Assembly: GCA_963754045.1 (NCBI GenBank)
Contig: CAVWEN010000002.1
Span: 434,001-498,000, forward strand
From: JALZKA01 sp963754045
Lineage (GTDB): Bacteria; Actinomycetota; Thermoleophilia; Solirubrobacterales; 70-9
DNA length: 64,000 bases
Direction: 5' to 3'
This document shows positions 22,635-31,561 of this stretch, in pieces. The position numbers and the translations under genes were made by a program. Under the pieces are notes generated by a model that saw only the letters and a program-made list of their open reading frames with translations, had not been told where the DNA came from and ran no database searches. Within the stretch, counting starts at the first letter, position 1, and each line of letters begins with the position of its first letter.

Positions 22635-25139
22635 GTGAGGATTCGATTCGTCATCACGGTCGTTTTCGCATCGCTCGCTGCTGCAGGGCAGGCGGAGGCC
22701 GCGGAGGTTCGTTCCGGGGCGCTGCGCGCAAGCGTCGGCGAGGACCCGTGGTCGCTCGAGCTCCAGACACCCCGGGGCGCATCGGTTCTGTCCGAGCACG
22801 ATGGCACCGGCGCGGGCCCCACGGGCACGCTCGGTTTCCGCACGGCAGCTGGCTGGAGTCACGCGACCAGGGTGATTTCCGCGGAGCGCACCGCCGGCGG
22901 GGGGTATGTGGCACAGCTCGATACGACCGACCCGTTGCGGACGATCGAGCTGGAGTTGCGGCGCGGCGGCGACGGAGTGATCGTGCTCCGCGCGAAGGTG
23001 CTTGGAGCCGGGTCGCCGCTGGAGGGAGTCGGAATCGGTTTCGACGCCCGTTCGCGCGAACGCTACCTCGGCTTCGGCGAACGCTCGAACTCGGTCGACC
23101 AGCGTGGCGGAGTGGTCGAGAACTACGTCGCCGACGGTCCCTATCAGGACATCGAGTACCCGTTTTTGGCCGGTTTCGTTCCCGTCTGGGCCCTGCGTGA
23201 CGGCCGCCCGGACGCCACCTACTTCCCGGTCCCGTGGCTGCTCTCGACCGCCGGCTACGGCGTGCTGGTGGACAACCCGGAGACCAGTCTGTTCCGCCTT
23301 GGCAGCGAGGATTCCGAAGCATGGAGCGTCGAGGTCGTCCGAGCTCCCGACGGCGAGCCGGGGGCCGATCTGGCCTCGGCTCCGGACGAACTACGCTTGC
23401 GCTTCTTCGCCGGCCCCCGGCCCGCCGACGCCCTGCGGCGCTTCACCCACGCCACCGGGCGCCAACCCGCGGCGGCGGCGCCCTGGGTCTACGGGCCGTG
23501 GTTCCAGCCCGGCGACATCGCCGCGGACGTCGCGACACTGCGCGCGGCCGATGCGCCCGTCTCGGCCCTGCAGACCTACACCCACTACCTCCCGTGTGGC
23601 GACCAGGTCACCGCCAACGAGCGCGAGCGAACCGCGGCCGCGCACGAGGCGGGGGTTGCGATCACGACGTACTTCAACCCGATGGTCTGCACCGATTTCC
23701 CCGCCGCGTACGGCCCCGCCCAGGCGGCGGGCGCGCTTACGAACACCGCCGCGGGCGCGCCGTACGTCTACCGCTACGGCGCGGACGTGGACGACCTCTT
23801 CTTCGTAAGCCAGTACGACTTCTTCGAGCAGGCTGGCCGGGAGCTGTACTCCGACCGGCTCCAGGAGGCGATCGGCGACGGTTACGACGGTTGGATGGAG
23901 GATTTCGGGGAGTACACCCCGCTCGACTCGCGTTCGGGCGATGGCGCGATCGACGGCACCCGCGCGCACAACCAGTACCCGCGCGAGTACCACTGCGCGG
24001 CCTGGGAGGCGGTGCGCTCTGAGCCGCGCCCGATCGTGCGCTTTCAGCGCTCCGGTTGGTCGGGGACCGCACGCTGCGCCCAGGTTGTCTGGGGCGGCGA
24101 CCCGACGACCGGGTGGGACTTCGACGGGCTTCGCTCCGCGGTCACGCAGGCCCTCAGCGTCGGTAGCTCGGGCATCGGCGTCTGGGGTTCGGACATCGGC
24201 GGCTTCTTCGCGCTTGGCGCCGAGGAGCTCGACCCGGAGCTCCTGACCCGATGGGTTCAGTTCGGGGCGGTCTCACCCGTGATGCGCACCCAGCGCAACG
24301 GGGTTGACCTGCCGCCAAAGGAGCGCCCGCAGGTGACCGACGCGGGGCAGATCGACAACTGGCGCCGCTACGCGAAACTGCACACCCAGCTCTACCCCTA
24401 CCTCCTCGCCGCCCAGCGGGCCTACCGCCGGACGGGGATGCCGCTCATGCGCCACCTCGCGCTTGCCCACCCGCGTGATCCCAAGGCGGCTGCAACCGAG
24501 GACGCGTTCCTGCTCGGCCCGGATCTACTCGCCGCCCCGGTGCTCGAGCCCGGTCTGACCGAGCGCGAGGCCTACCTACCTCGCGGCCGCTGGGTCGATC
24601 TCTGGCGTTCGGCGGTCTACGACGAGGGCAACGGCGGTATCGACCTCGGCCGCGTTCGGCTGCTGCGCGGCGGCGCCGAGCACACACTGCCGGCGCCGAT
24701 CGAAGAGCTGCCGTTGCTCGTGCGCGCCGGTTCCGTGCTGCCGCTGCTTCCGCCCGGTGTGGACACGCTGGCGCGCACTGGAACCGACCCGGCCGGGGTC
24801 ACGAGCCTGGCTGAGCGTCGTGGCCGGCTGGACCTGCTGGCTTTTCCCCGCGGGCGCCGTAGCGCGCGCTTCGGGTTGGCTGGCAAGGTGCGCTCGGTCG
24901 CGAGTCGCCGCTCGTGGACGCTGCGGGTGAGTGCACCCTCACGCCAGCGCGTCTCGCTGCAGGCGGCGATGAGCGCGAACCGTCACGCGTTCCGCGTTTG
25001 CCGGGTCGAGCGCAACGGACGCAAGCTGCGGCGCAGTCGCTGGAGCTTCACCCGCCGTACAGGCGTGCTCATCGCCCGCTTCGCTGGCAAGCGGGTGACG
25101 TTGCGGGCGAGTGCCTGCCGTCGCTCTCAGGCGCGATAG
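22635..25139 (+). CDS. Secreted glycoside hydrolase family 31 enzyme
   Basis: An 834-residue protein with an N-terminal signal peptide (MRIRFVITVVFASLAAAGQAEA). It contains an N-terminal beta-domain, a GH31 barrel and C-terminal beta-domains. The likely nucleophile Asp lies in GWMEDFGEY near residue 423, and an acid/base region in WGGDPTTGWDFDGLRSAV near 492; VWGSDIGGFF is also typical. The DFGE form is shared with alpha-xylosidases and sulfoquinovosidases, so the substrate is not settled. The last 80 residues are Arg/Ser-rich and may bind the cell surface. The gene converges with the RibD-like gene with a 13-base overlap. Confidence 0.9.
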   Translation: MRIRFVITVVFASLAAAGQAEAAEVRSGALRASVGEDPWSLELQTPRGASVLSEHDGTGAGPTGTLGFRTAAGWSHATRVISAERTAGGGYVAQLDTTDPLRTIELELRRGGDGVIVLRAKVLGAGSPLEGVGIGFDARSRERYLGFGERSNSVDQRGGVVENYVADGPYQDIEYPFLAGFVPVWALRDGRPDATYFPVPWLLSTAGYGVLVDNPETSLFRLGSEDSEAWSVEVVRAPDGEPGADLASAPDELRLRFFAGPRPADALRRFTHATGRQPAAAAPWVYGPWFQPGDIAADVATLRAADAPVSALQTYTHYLPCGDQVTANERERTAAAHEAGVAITTYFNPMVCTDFPAAYGPAQAAGALTNTAAGAPYVYRYGADVDDLFFVSQYDFFEQAGRELYSDRLQEAIGDGYDGWMEDFGEYTPLDSRSGDGAIDGTRAHNQYPREYHCAAWEAVRSEPRPIVRFQRSGWSGTARCAQVVWGGDPTTGWDFDGLRSAVTQALSVGSSGIGVWGSDIGGFFALGAEELDPELLTRWVQFGAVSPVMRTQRNGVDLPPKERPQVTDAGQIDNWRRYAKLHTQLYPYLLAAQRAYRRTGMPLMRHLALAHPRDPKAAATEDAFLLGPDLLAAPVLEPGLTEREAYLPRGRWVDLWRSAVYDEGNGGIDLGRVRLLRGGAEHTLPAPIEELPLLVRAGSVLPLLPPGVDTLARTGTDPAGVTSLAERRGRLDLLAFPRGRRSARFGLAGKVRSVASRRSWTLRVSAPSRQRVSLQAAMSANRHAFRVCRVERNGRKLRRSRWSFTRRTGVLIARFAGKRVTLRASACRRSQAR

Positions 25140-25870
25140 CGGGCGAACAGCTCGCCCGTTGCCGGCTCGTGCAGAAGCCACACGAGTTCGAGTCCGCGCA
25201 CGGCCTCTGGCAACCCCGCCACGAGTCCTGGCCCCTCGCCGCCGCTCAGTTTTGGCGCATGGGTGACGAAGAGCTCGTCGACGAGCGCCGCGGCGATCAG
25301 GTCCGCGTGCAGGTGTGGCCCTCCCTCGCACAGCAGCGCCCGGACGCCGTGGTCGCGACGGAGCTCTGCCAGCGCACCCGGCAGGTCGACGGCACCGTCG
25401 TGGCGAATGACGTGGACGGGGGTGGGCGTCTCCGGGACCTCGTCCTTTGAGGCAGTGATCACCACCAACTGGCCGTGACCGTCGGTCAGAAGCGGCCCGT
25501 CCCACGGCAGGTCGAGGCGGCCCGAGACGACGACCATGAGCGGGTCGGCTGAAAGACCCTCCGCCTCGCGCAGCTCGCGCCTGGCGGGATCGGAGACGAT
25601 GCGTCCGTACCCCTCGGCGCGCAGGGTCCCGGCGCCGATCATCACCGCGTCCACGCGGCTACGCAGTGCAACGAGCATCGCGGTGTCCACCTCGCTGCCG
25701 ATCTGGCCCGAGACGCCACCAAGGGTGGCCCGGCCGTCGAGGGTCAGGGCGAAGTTGGTGAGCAGGTAGGGACGCTCCTCGCGCGCCCATTCCCATGGCC
25801 GCAGCTCGACCAGCGCGTCGGCCAGCTCGACATCGGCGGGTTCGGGCAGGAGGCGCCGCAGGGTGCTCAC
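25127..25870 (-). CDS. RibD C-terminal/dihydrofolate reductase-like reductase
   Basis: The 247-residue product matches the pyrimidine reductase (RibD C-terminal) fold: RPYLLTNFALTLDGRATLGG, LVALRSRVDAVMIGAGTLRAEGYGRI, a central strand DPLMVVVSGRLDLPWD, and ALLCEGGPHLHADLIAAALVDELFVTHAPKL. Family members use NADPH to reduce pteridine or pyrimidine intermediates of riboflavin synthesis; stand-alone copies like this one often have unknown substrates. A CATAAT hexamer lies 6 nt before the GTG start. Confidence 0.88.
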   Translation of the reverse strand: MSTLRRLLPEPADVELADALVELRPWEWAREERPYLLTNFALTLDGRATLGGVSGQIGSEVDTAMLVALRSRVDAVMIGAGTLRAEGYGRIVSDPARRELREAEGLSADPLMVVVSGRLDLPWDGPLLTDGHGQLVVITASKDEVPETPTPVHVIRHDGAVDLPGALAELRRDHGVRALLCEGGPHLHADLIAAALVDELFVTHAPKLSGGEGPGLVAGLPEAVRGLELVWLLHEPATGELFARYRA

Positions 25871-25889
25871 CCGTCGATTATGGCCGGGC

Positions 25890-26849
25890 CTAGTTGAACC
25901 AGGCGAACCGCCGGCCGGTCAGCTTCTCGAGCCGGGCGGCGTCGGGGCGAAAGCGCGTCTCGAGGTCCGCCCGTAGCGCGTCGGGCAGCACGGGCTTCGC
26001 GGCCTCCCCGGACTCCGGGTCGTGGACAACCCGCTCGACCATCCAGCGCATCCGTTCAGGCAGGCGGTCGAAGTTGCGATCGAGGGCTCGCAATCCCGGC
26101 ATCCGCACAGCTCGGTCCATCAGGCGAAATCCGCCCTTTGCCTTGGCGCTCCCGGTTTCCCACTCGCGGTCGAAGTGCACCGAGGTAAACGCGGGATTCA
26201 CACCGGAGAACTCGAACACACGTCGCACCGTGTCGTCGCGCTCCGCACCGAGCTCCTCGCGAGAAACCACGAGCACACGGTCGGACCCGAACGCGTCGAG
26301 GTATGGCTCGAGCTGCATCGCGTACATCCCACGTTGTACGTAGGAGCTGGCCGGAGTGATCGCCTCGTCCATGCCCCGCTCCTCGTAGCCGCCCCCGACG
26401 TTGTGCAGGTAGTGCGAGAGAAGGCGGTCGACAGGGTGACGCACCATGTAGATCAACCGTGCGTCGGGCTCGAGGGTGGCGCGCATCCGCTCGGCCACTC
26501 CACGGAAGCGGGGAAGGTTGGTGTAGTGCGGCGAGGTCTCGCCCCGGACAGCCGCGGTCGGAGAGAAGTGCGAGCGGTACCAGTCCACGCCCAGGGCCCA
26601 GTTCAGTTCCTCGACGAAGAAGTTGAGCTCCTTGGGGCGAGACATCTCCACTTCGGGATGGAGGTTCAGGTAGTGGTGGATCGATGTCGTGCCGCACTTG
26701 AGCCCGCCGACGATGATCAAATTCGGCGTCGCTCCCTTATGCGCCCCCCGCATTCTGCCGCGCCGGCGACGGTCGGCAGCGAAGCGCTCGTGCGCTCGCG
26801 CCGTCATCGCCTCGTCGGCGGGATCGTGGAACGAAATGGAGTCGGTCAC
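25890..26849 (-). CDS. Sulfotransferase family protein
   Basis: A 319-residue PAPS-dependent sulfotransferase: 5'-phosphosulfate loop NLIIVGGLKCGTTSIHHYLNLHPEV near residue 43, 3'-phosphate motif IYMVRHPVDRLLSHYLHN near 132 and a C-terminal region LEKLTGRRFAWFN. The acceptor could be a glycan or lipid; nearby nucleotide-sugar genes make a surface glycan plausible. It is downstream of the HAD gene by 21 nt on the same strand, so an operon is likely. Confidence 0.9.
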   Translation of the reverse strand: MTDSISFHDPADEAMTARAHERFAADRRRRGRMRGAHKGATPNLIIVGGLKCGTTSIHHYLNLHPEVEMSRPKELNFFVEELNWALGVDWYRSHFSPTAAVRGETSPHYTNLPRFRGVAERMRATLEPDARLIYMVRHPVDRLLSHYLHNVGGGYEERGMDEAITPASSYVQRGMYAMQLEPYLDAFGSDRVLVVSREELGAERDDTVRRVFEFSGVNPAFTSVHFDREWETGSAKAKGGFRLMDRAVRMPGLRALDRNFDRLPERMRWMVERVVHDPESGEAAKPVLPDALRADLETRFRPDAARLEKLTGRRFAWFN

Positions 26850-26870
26850 GAAGAACCAGCCCCCTGAGGG

Positions 26871-27557
26871 CTAGCCCTTGGCGCCGAGCTTCGCGGCGGC
26901 GTCGCGAAGGTTCTTGACCTCGGCGTCGGCCCTGCGCCGTCCCTCGAGCTTTTCGCCGTGACGATTGACCCAGATCACCGGCACCTTCATCTTTAGTAGC
27001 GGCTCGATGTCCGAGGCGTAACCCGAGGCGATATGCAGCCACCCTTTCTTCGAGCCGAGGCGACGAGCGCACTCCTTGAAGTGGGCGGGCTCAGGCTTGT
27101 AGGAGCGAACCTGCTGGGCGGTGACCACGATGTCCAGTTCGGTGCGCAGGTGCCGGCGCGAGACACCGAGGAGCTTGTCGTCGATATTGGAGAGGATCCC
27201 GACCTGGTAGCGGCCGCGGAGGCGATCCATCGCGGCGTTCGACTCCCGAAACGGCGCCCAGTAGGCGACCGAGTCGGGAAGGAACTGGGCGCGGGACGGC
27301 TCGAGTTCCCAGCCGATCTCCTTAGCGACCTTCACGGCGGTGCGCCTCAGCACCTCGGCGTAGAGCTCGTACGAACCGCTCATCACCTCGGCCTGAACTT
27401 CCATGAAGCGGGCCAGGAGCGCCTGCTCGTCGTAGGAAAAGCCGTCGCGCTTGGCCTCCTTGGCGAACGCCCCGAGGATCCCCTTCTCCCAATCGATCAG
27501 GGTGCCGTAGCAGTCGGTAGTGACGACCTTGATGTCCTTGAGCTTCGGGAGTGGCAT
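26871..27557 (-). CDS. HAD-superfamily hydrolase (haloacid dehalogenase type II-like)
   Basis: The 228-residue product has HAD motif I with the nucleophile Asp in VVTTDCYGTLIDWEKG, motif II in GILSNIDD and motif III around YKPEPAHF/ASGYASDIEP. The cap domain is of the 2-haloacid dehalogenase type. Substrate unknown. ATG 27557 is chosen because the domain begins there; the longer frame runs into sucC. It diverges from sucC across about 70 nt. Confidence 0.88.
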   Translation of the reverse strand: MPLPKLKDIKVVTTDCYGTLIDWEKGILGAFAKEAKRDGFSYDEQALLARFMEVQAEVMSGSYELYAEVLRRTAVKVAKEIGWELEPSRAQFLPDSVAYWAPFRESNAAMDRLRGRYQVGILSNIDDKLLGVSRRHLRTELDIVVTAQQVRSYKPEPAHFKECARRLGSKKGWLHIASGYASDIEPLLKMKVPVIWVNRHGEKLEGRRRADAEVKNLRDAAAKLGAKG

Positions 27558-27585
27558 AGCGCGGCGTGAGTATGGCAGCGTCGGA

Positions 27586-27591
27586 TAACCT
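27586..27591 (+). promoter_or_regulatory. Possible -10 (TAACCT) of sucCD
   Basis: TAACCT lies 36 nt before the sucC ATG. The intervening leader has no Shine-Dalgarno, so this assignment is weak. Confidence 0.3.
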
Positions 27592-27627
27592 GCCCGCGCT
27601 GCGCCGGTTACGGCGCTCGCCGCGACT

Positions 27628-28764
27628 ATGGACCTACTCGAATACCAGGGCAAGCAGCTCTTCGCCAAGCACGGCGTCGCCACCCCGAGCGGCGTTCACG
27701 CCGTAACCGTTGACGACGGCATCGCCGCCGCGAACGAAATCGGCTACCCATGTGTGGTCAAGGCCCAGGTTGCGATCGGCAAACGGGGCAAGGCCGGCGG
27801 GATCAAGATCGCCAAGGACGAGGACGAGGCCCGCGTCCACTGCGAGGCGATCCTCGGCATGGACATCCGCGGCTTCACGGTGCACGACCTCTGGATCGAG
27901 GACGCCTCGGACATCGCCACCGAGTACTACGGCTCGATCATCCTCGACCGCTCCGAAAAGAAGCTGCTGGCGATGCTCTCCCGGATGGGCGGCATGGACG
28001 TGGAAGAGATCGCCGAGTCCGATCCCACCGCGATGGTCAAGCGACACATCGAGCCAGGCGCTCCACTCAGCCTCGACATCGCCAGGGAGATCGCCCACGA
28101 GGCGCAGATCGACGACGACGTCGTCGACGGTGTGGCGCAGATGCTCGTGGACCTCGGCGAGGTGGCCGTGGCCGAGGATGCGACCCTGATCGAGATCAAC
28201 CCCCTGATCGTCACCGCCGGCCGCGAGGTCGTCGCGCTCGACGCCAAGGTCACGATCGACGGCAACGCGATGTTTCGTCACCCCGAGCTGGCCGAGCTCT
28301 CCGACGGCTCCGCCGAGGACCCACAGGAGGCGATGGCCAAGGAGAAGGGGCTCACCTACGTGAAGCTCGACGGCAACATCGGCATCCTCGGCAACGGCGC
28401 CGGCCTCTGCATGTCAACGCTCGACGTCGTTGCCCAGGCGGGTGGCGATCCGGCGAACTTCCTCGACGCAGGCGGCGGCTCGAAGGCGGAGGCGATCGTC
28501 GACGCGCTCGAGGTGATCACCTCCGACGAGAAGGTCACGGCAGTCCTCTTCAACATCTTCGGCGGGATCACCCGCTGCGACGAGGTCGCCAAGGGCATCC
28601 TCGAGGCGACGAAGCAGATCGGCCTGACGATGCCCCTGGTGGTCCGCCTCGACGGCACGAACTCCGAGGAGGGCCTGCGGCTGCTCGCCGAGGCGGGCCT
28701 GGACAACCTGCACAACGAGTCCACGATGCTGGGCGCCGCGAAGAAGGTCGTGGAGCTCGGATGA
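27628..28764 (+). CDS. sucC: Succinyl-CoA ligase beta subunit
   Basis: A 378-residue ATP-grasp subunit: MDLLEYQGKQLFAKHGV start, AQVAIGKRGKAGGIKIA, IEINPLIVT, GNGAGLCMSTLDVVAQAGG, NFLDAGGGSKAE and the phosphate site FNIFGGITRCDEVAKGI. It forms succinyl-CoA synthetase with SucD, the TCA-cycle step making ATP or GTP. Its TGA overlaps the sucD ATG (ATGA). Confidence 0.97.
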   Translation: MDLLEYQGKQLFAKHGVATPSGVHAVTVDDGIAAANEIGYPCVVKAQVAIGKRGKAGGIKIAKDEDEARVHCEAILGMDIRGFTVHDLWIEDASDIATEYYGSIILDRSEKKLLAMLSRMGGMDVEEIAESDPTAMVKRHIEPGAPLSLDIAREIAHEAQIDDDVVDGVAQMLVDLGEVAVAEDATLIEINPLIVTAGREVVALDAKVTIDGNAMFRHPELAELSDGSAEDPQEAMAKEKGLTYVKLDGNIGILGNGAGLCMSTLDVVAQAGGDPANFLDAGGGSKAEAIVDALEVITSDEKVTAVLFNIFGGITRCDEVAKGILEATKQIGLTMPLVVRLDGTNSEEGLRLLAEAGLDNLHNESTMLGAAKKVVELG

Positions 28765-29633
28765 GCATCATCGTCGACAAGGACACGAAGCTCGTCGTCT
28801 CCGGCCTGACCGGGCGCGAGGGAACCTTCCACGGAATGCGCAACCGTGAGTACGGGACCGACCTTGTCGCCGGTGTCACGCCGGGCAAGGGCGGGCAGGA
28901 CGTCGAGGGCGTGCCGGTCTTCGACACGATCGCAGAATCGGTCTCCAGCGCGGGCGCCAACACCTCCATGGTCTTCGTGCCCGCCCGCTTCGCCGCGGCT
29001 GCGATCGACGAGGCGATCGACTCGGGCGTCCACACCGTCATCGCGATCACCGAGGGCATCCCGGTCCACGACATGCTGAAGACCTACTGGAAGGCCAGGG
29101 AGAAGGATGTGCGCCTGATCGGCCCGAACTGCCCCGGCGTCCTGTCGCCCGGCAAGGCAAACGTCGGGATCATCCCCGCCCAGTTCTTTGACCCCGGCCC
29201 GATCGGCGTCGTCTCGAAGTCGGGCACCCTGACCTACCAGATCGGCAACGAGCTGAAGCAGGCGGGCGCGGGCAACTCCTCGATCGTCGGCATTGGCGGC
29301 GACCCGATTGTCGGTTCGGACTTCATCGACATCCTCAAGCTCTATGAGGCCGACGACGAGACCGAACTGATCGTGATGGTCGGCGAGATCGGCGGCGACG
29401 CGGAGGAGCGGGCAGCCGACTTCATCGCCGAGAACGTCACCAAGCCCGTCGTCGGCTACATCGCCGGATTCACCGCACCGCCCGGCAAGCAGATGGGCCA
29501 CGCCGGCGCGATCATCTCGGGCTCGTCGGGCACGGCCCAGGCCAAGAAGGACGCGCTGGAGGCCAAGGGCGTCCGCGTCGGCACCTCGCCGACCGAGGCC
29601 GCGCAGATCGCGGTCGAGATCCTCAACTCGTAG
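28761..29633 (+). CDS. sucD: Succinyl-CoA ligase alpha subunit
   Basis: A 290-residue CoA-binding subunit: VSGLTGREGTFHGMRNREYGT, VPARFAAAAIDEAIDSG, GPNCPGVLSPGKANVGIIP and the phospho-His motif GKQMGHAGAIISGSSGTA near residue 250. The ATG overlaps sucC by 4 bases. About 105 nt of gene-free sequence follow before the aminotransferase. Confidence 0.97.
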   Translation: MSIIVDKDTKLVVSGLTGREGTFHGMRNREYGTDLVAGVTPGKGGQDVEGVPVFDTIAESVSSAGANTSMVFVPARFAAAAIDEAIDSGVHTVIAITEGIPVHDMLKTYWKAREKDVRLIGPNCPGVLSPGKANVGIIPAQFFDPGPIGVVSKSGTLTYQIGNELKQAGAGNSSIVGIGGDPIVGSDFIDILKLYEADDETELIVMVGEIGGDAEERAADFIAENVTKPVVGYIAGFTAPPGKQMGHAGAIISGSSGTAQAKKDALEAKGVRVGTSPTEAAQIAVEILNS

Positions 29634-29723
29634 CCAGCGCCCTGCCCGCCGGGCCCCCAGCCCAACCGGCGCGAACGTTCGTGAGAGCTCGCATAGCGGT
29701 GGCTGACGGACGTTGGCGTTCCA

Positions 29724-29729
29724 TAGACT
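29724..29729 (+). promoter_or_regulatory. Putative -10 (TAGACT) of the aminotransferase
   Basis: TAGACT ends 9 nt before ATG 29739. The rest of 29634-29738 shows no other clear signal. Confidence 0.4.
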
Positions 29730-29738
29730 CGGCGCCCG

Positions 29739-30830
29739 ATGCCCGCAGACGTGATCAGCTTCGCTCGCGGCGCTCCCAGCGCTGACATTCTGCCCGCCGA
29801 GGCGGTGCGTGAAGCCGCCGCGAAGGCGCTCGAGAGTGATTGGCAGCGCGCCCTCTCCTACGGCACCGGGCGCGGCCACCCGGGCCTCTGCGAGTGGATC
29901 GCCGAGCTGCACGGAATCGCGCCCGAGCAGGTGATGGTCACCAACGGCTCGATGGAGGCCGCCGCGCTCCTCTTCCAGCACACGCTCGAGCCCGGCGACC
30001 GCGTGATCGTCGAGCAGCCTTCGTACGACCGCACCCTCCTCCTGCTCGGTCGTGCGGGCGTGGAGATGGTGCCCGTGGTGCTCGGAGACGACGGTCTCGA
30101 CATCAACGCCTTCGAGGCCGCGCTGACCGAGGGACCGGTGAAGTTCGCGCACGTGATCCCCAACTTCCACAATCCTGCGGGTTGCACGCTCTCGGGTGCC
30201 AAGCGCGTGCGCCTGGTCGAGCTGGCCGCTGAGCACGGGTTGCTGCTTTTCGAGGACGACCCCTACCGGCTGATCAGCTTCGGCGGAGCAGAGCACGAGA
30301 CGATGCTCTCGCTTGACGACGCCGGGTGTGTGATCCACGCATCGTCCTTTTCGAAGACGGTCAGTCCCGGTGTCCGTGTCGGCTACCTCGCGGGTGAGAC
30401 CGAGGAGATCGCGCGACTCGCGAAACGGGCGGGCGAGACGTATATCTCGCCGAACATGCTGGCCGAGGCGATCGTCTACGAGCTCTGCCGCTCCGGCGGG
30501 CTCGAGCGCAACGTCGCCTCCGTCAACGATGCCTTGCGCAACCGCCGCGACGCGCTCGTGACCGCACTCGGCGAGCACCTGCCCGAGGCGGAGTTCGTCG
30601 TGCCTGAGGGCGGCTACTTTCTGTGGCTGACGCTGCGCGAGGGAACCGACACGCCCGCCCTGCTGAAGGCTGCGGCCAACGAGGGCGTTGCGTTCGTCGC
30701 CGGCCCCGACTTCCTGCTCGACGGCGGCGCGAACGCGCTGCGCCTGTCGTTCGCCAGCGTCCCGGTCGAGCAGGTGGACGAGGGTGTGCGCCGGATTGCA
30801 GCAGCTCTCGAGCGCTTACGGGCGGCTTAA
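29739..30830 (+). CDS. PLP-dependent class I/II aminotransferase
   Basis: A 363-residue fold-type I aminotransferase of the MocR/2-aminoadipate (LysN-like) group without a DNA-binding domain: YGTGRGHPGLCEWIAE, VTNGSMEAAALLFQ, PNFHNPAGCTLS, FEDDPYRLI, the PLP-lysine motif SSFSKTVSPGVRVGY near residue 205 and a terminal LRLSFASV. It probably acts on an aromatic or dicarboxylic amino acid. It converges with the DtxR-family gene, 2 nt apart. Confidence 0.88.
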   Translation: MPADVISFARGAPSADILPAEAVREAAAKALESDWQRALSYGTGRGHPGLCEWIAELHGIAPEQVMVTNGSMEAAALLFQHTLEPGDRVIVEQPSYDRTLLLLGRAGVEMVPVVLGDDGLDINAFEAALTEGPVKFAHVIPNFHNPAGCTLSGAKRVRLVELAAEHGLLLFEDDPYRLISFGGAEHETMLSLDDAGCVIHASSFSKTVSPGVRVGYLAGETEEIARLAKRAGETYISPNMLAEAIVYELCRSGGLERNVASVNDALRNRRDALVTALGEHLPEAEFVVPEGGYFLWLTLREGTDTPALLKAAANEGVAFVAGPDFLLDGGANALRLSFASVPVEQVDEGVRRIAAALERLRAA

Positions 30831-30832
30831 GT

Positions 30833-31546
30833 TCAGCGGCCGTAGCGGTCGCTCGAGAGCACCAGCTGTTCGGGCAGCGGGGCTCGCGGCGGCGGAGCCG
30901 GGTCGGCGCGGACCGAAACCGTCTCCGCGACGCTGCGGGTGAGTGTGTGGGTCCCGTCGCCGGAGGCGACGACCACCTCGTCGTCGTCGACCGACTCGAC
31001 CTTGCCCACCAGGCCCGGGTTCAGGCCCGTGGATTTCAGATAGTGGAGTAGCTCCTCGGCCTCGTTCTCGAAGCGCAGCACCATCACGTCGGCGCCCGGC
31101 TCGACATCGGCGAGCAGCACGCCTTCCTCACGGGAGCCCTCGATGATGGGGTGGCCGTGTGGGCATGTGGTCGCGCCACCGATCGCCGCGAGCATTCGCT
31201 CCTCGAGGACCGGCGACATCGCATGCTCGAGCCGTTCGGCCTCCTCGTGGACCTCGTCCCAGGGGATGCCGAGGACGTCGGTGAGGAAGCGCTCAATCAG
31301 GCGGTGGCGCTTGACGATCGCGCGCGCTTCGTCGCGGCCGTTGTCGGTGAACCCGAGCGACTTGTCGTCCGAGCGGCTGACGTAGCCGTCGCGCTCGAGA
31401 CGGCCGATCATCTCGTGAACGGTGGGGGGCGATAGCTGCATCGCTCGGGCGATGTTCGCGCCGGTGATCGAAAGCCCGGCCTCCTCCAGCCAGAACATCG
31501 TCTGGAGGTACTCCTCCTCAGCGACCGTGGCGTGCTCCGAGGTCAT
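30833..31546 (-). CDS. DtxR/MntR-family metal-dependent regulator
   Basis: A 237-residue regulator with an N-terminal winged helix (EEEYLQTMFWLEEAG, LSPPTVHEMIGRLERDGYV). A metal-binding dimer domain follows with the E-x-x-x-x-H pattern (RLIERFLTDVLGIPWDEVHEEAERLEHAMS, CPHGHPI). The C-terminal SH3/FeoA-like domain spans about residues 145-215. It should repress Fe or Mn uptake genes when metal is bound; which metal cannot be read. TAGAAT 9 nt before the ATG suggests a leaderless mRNA. Confidence 0.92.
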   Translation of the reverse strand: MTSEHATVAEEEYLQTMFWLEEAGLSITGANIARAMQLSPPTVHEMIGRLERDGYVSRSDDKSLGFTDNGRDEARAIVKRHRLIERFLTDVLGIPWDEVHEEAERLEHAMSPVLEERMLAAIGGATTCPHGHPIIEGSREEGVLLADVEPGADVMVLRFENEAEELLHYLKSTGLNPGLVGKVESVDDDEVVVASGDGTHTLTRSVAETVSVRADPAPPPRAPLPEQLVLSSDRYGR

Positions 31547-31555
31547 CGCGCCACC

Positions 31556-31561
31556 ATTCTA
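31556..31561 (-). promoter_or_regulatory. Putative -10 (TAGAAT) of the DtxR-family gene
   Basis: Ends 9 nt before the ATG on the minus strand and overlaps the stop codon of the HAD-IIB gene behind it. Confidence 0.4.

Noticed and set aside
27750..28760. Long N-terminal extension of the sucD frame
   Set aside because: The extension is out-of-frame sucC sequence; ATG 28761 overlaps the sucC stop and matches the SucD N-terminus.
29634..29723. Possible riboswitch or terminator after sucD
   Set aside because: Only a 4-bp GCCC/GGGC stem could be drawn; not enough to call a feature.
28356..30578. A 740-codon open frame on the minus strand over sucC, sucD and the aminotransferase
   Set aside because: It is antisense to three well-supported genes and its composition is that of a shadow frame in GC-rich coding DNA; no family motifs.
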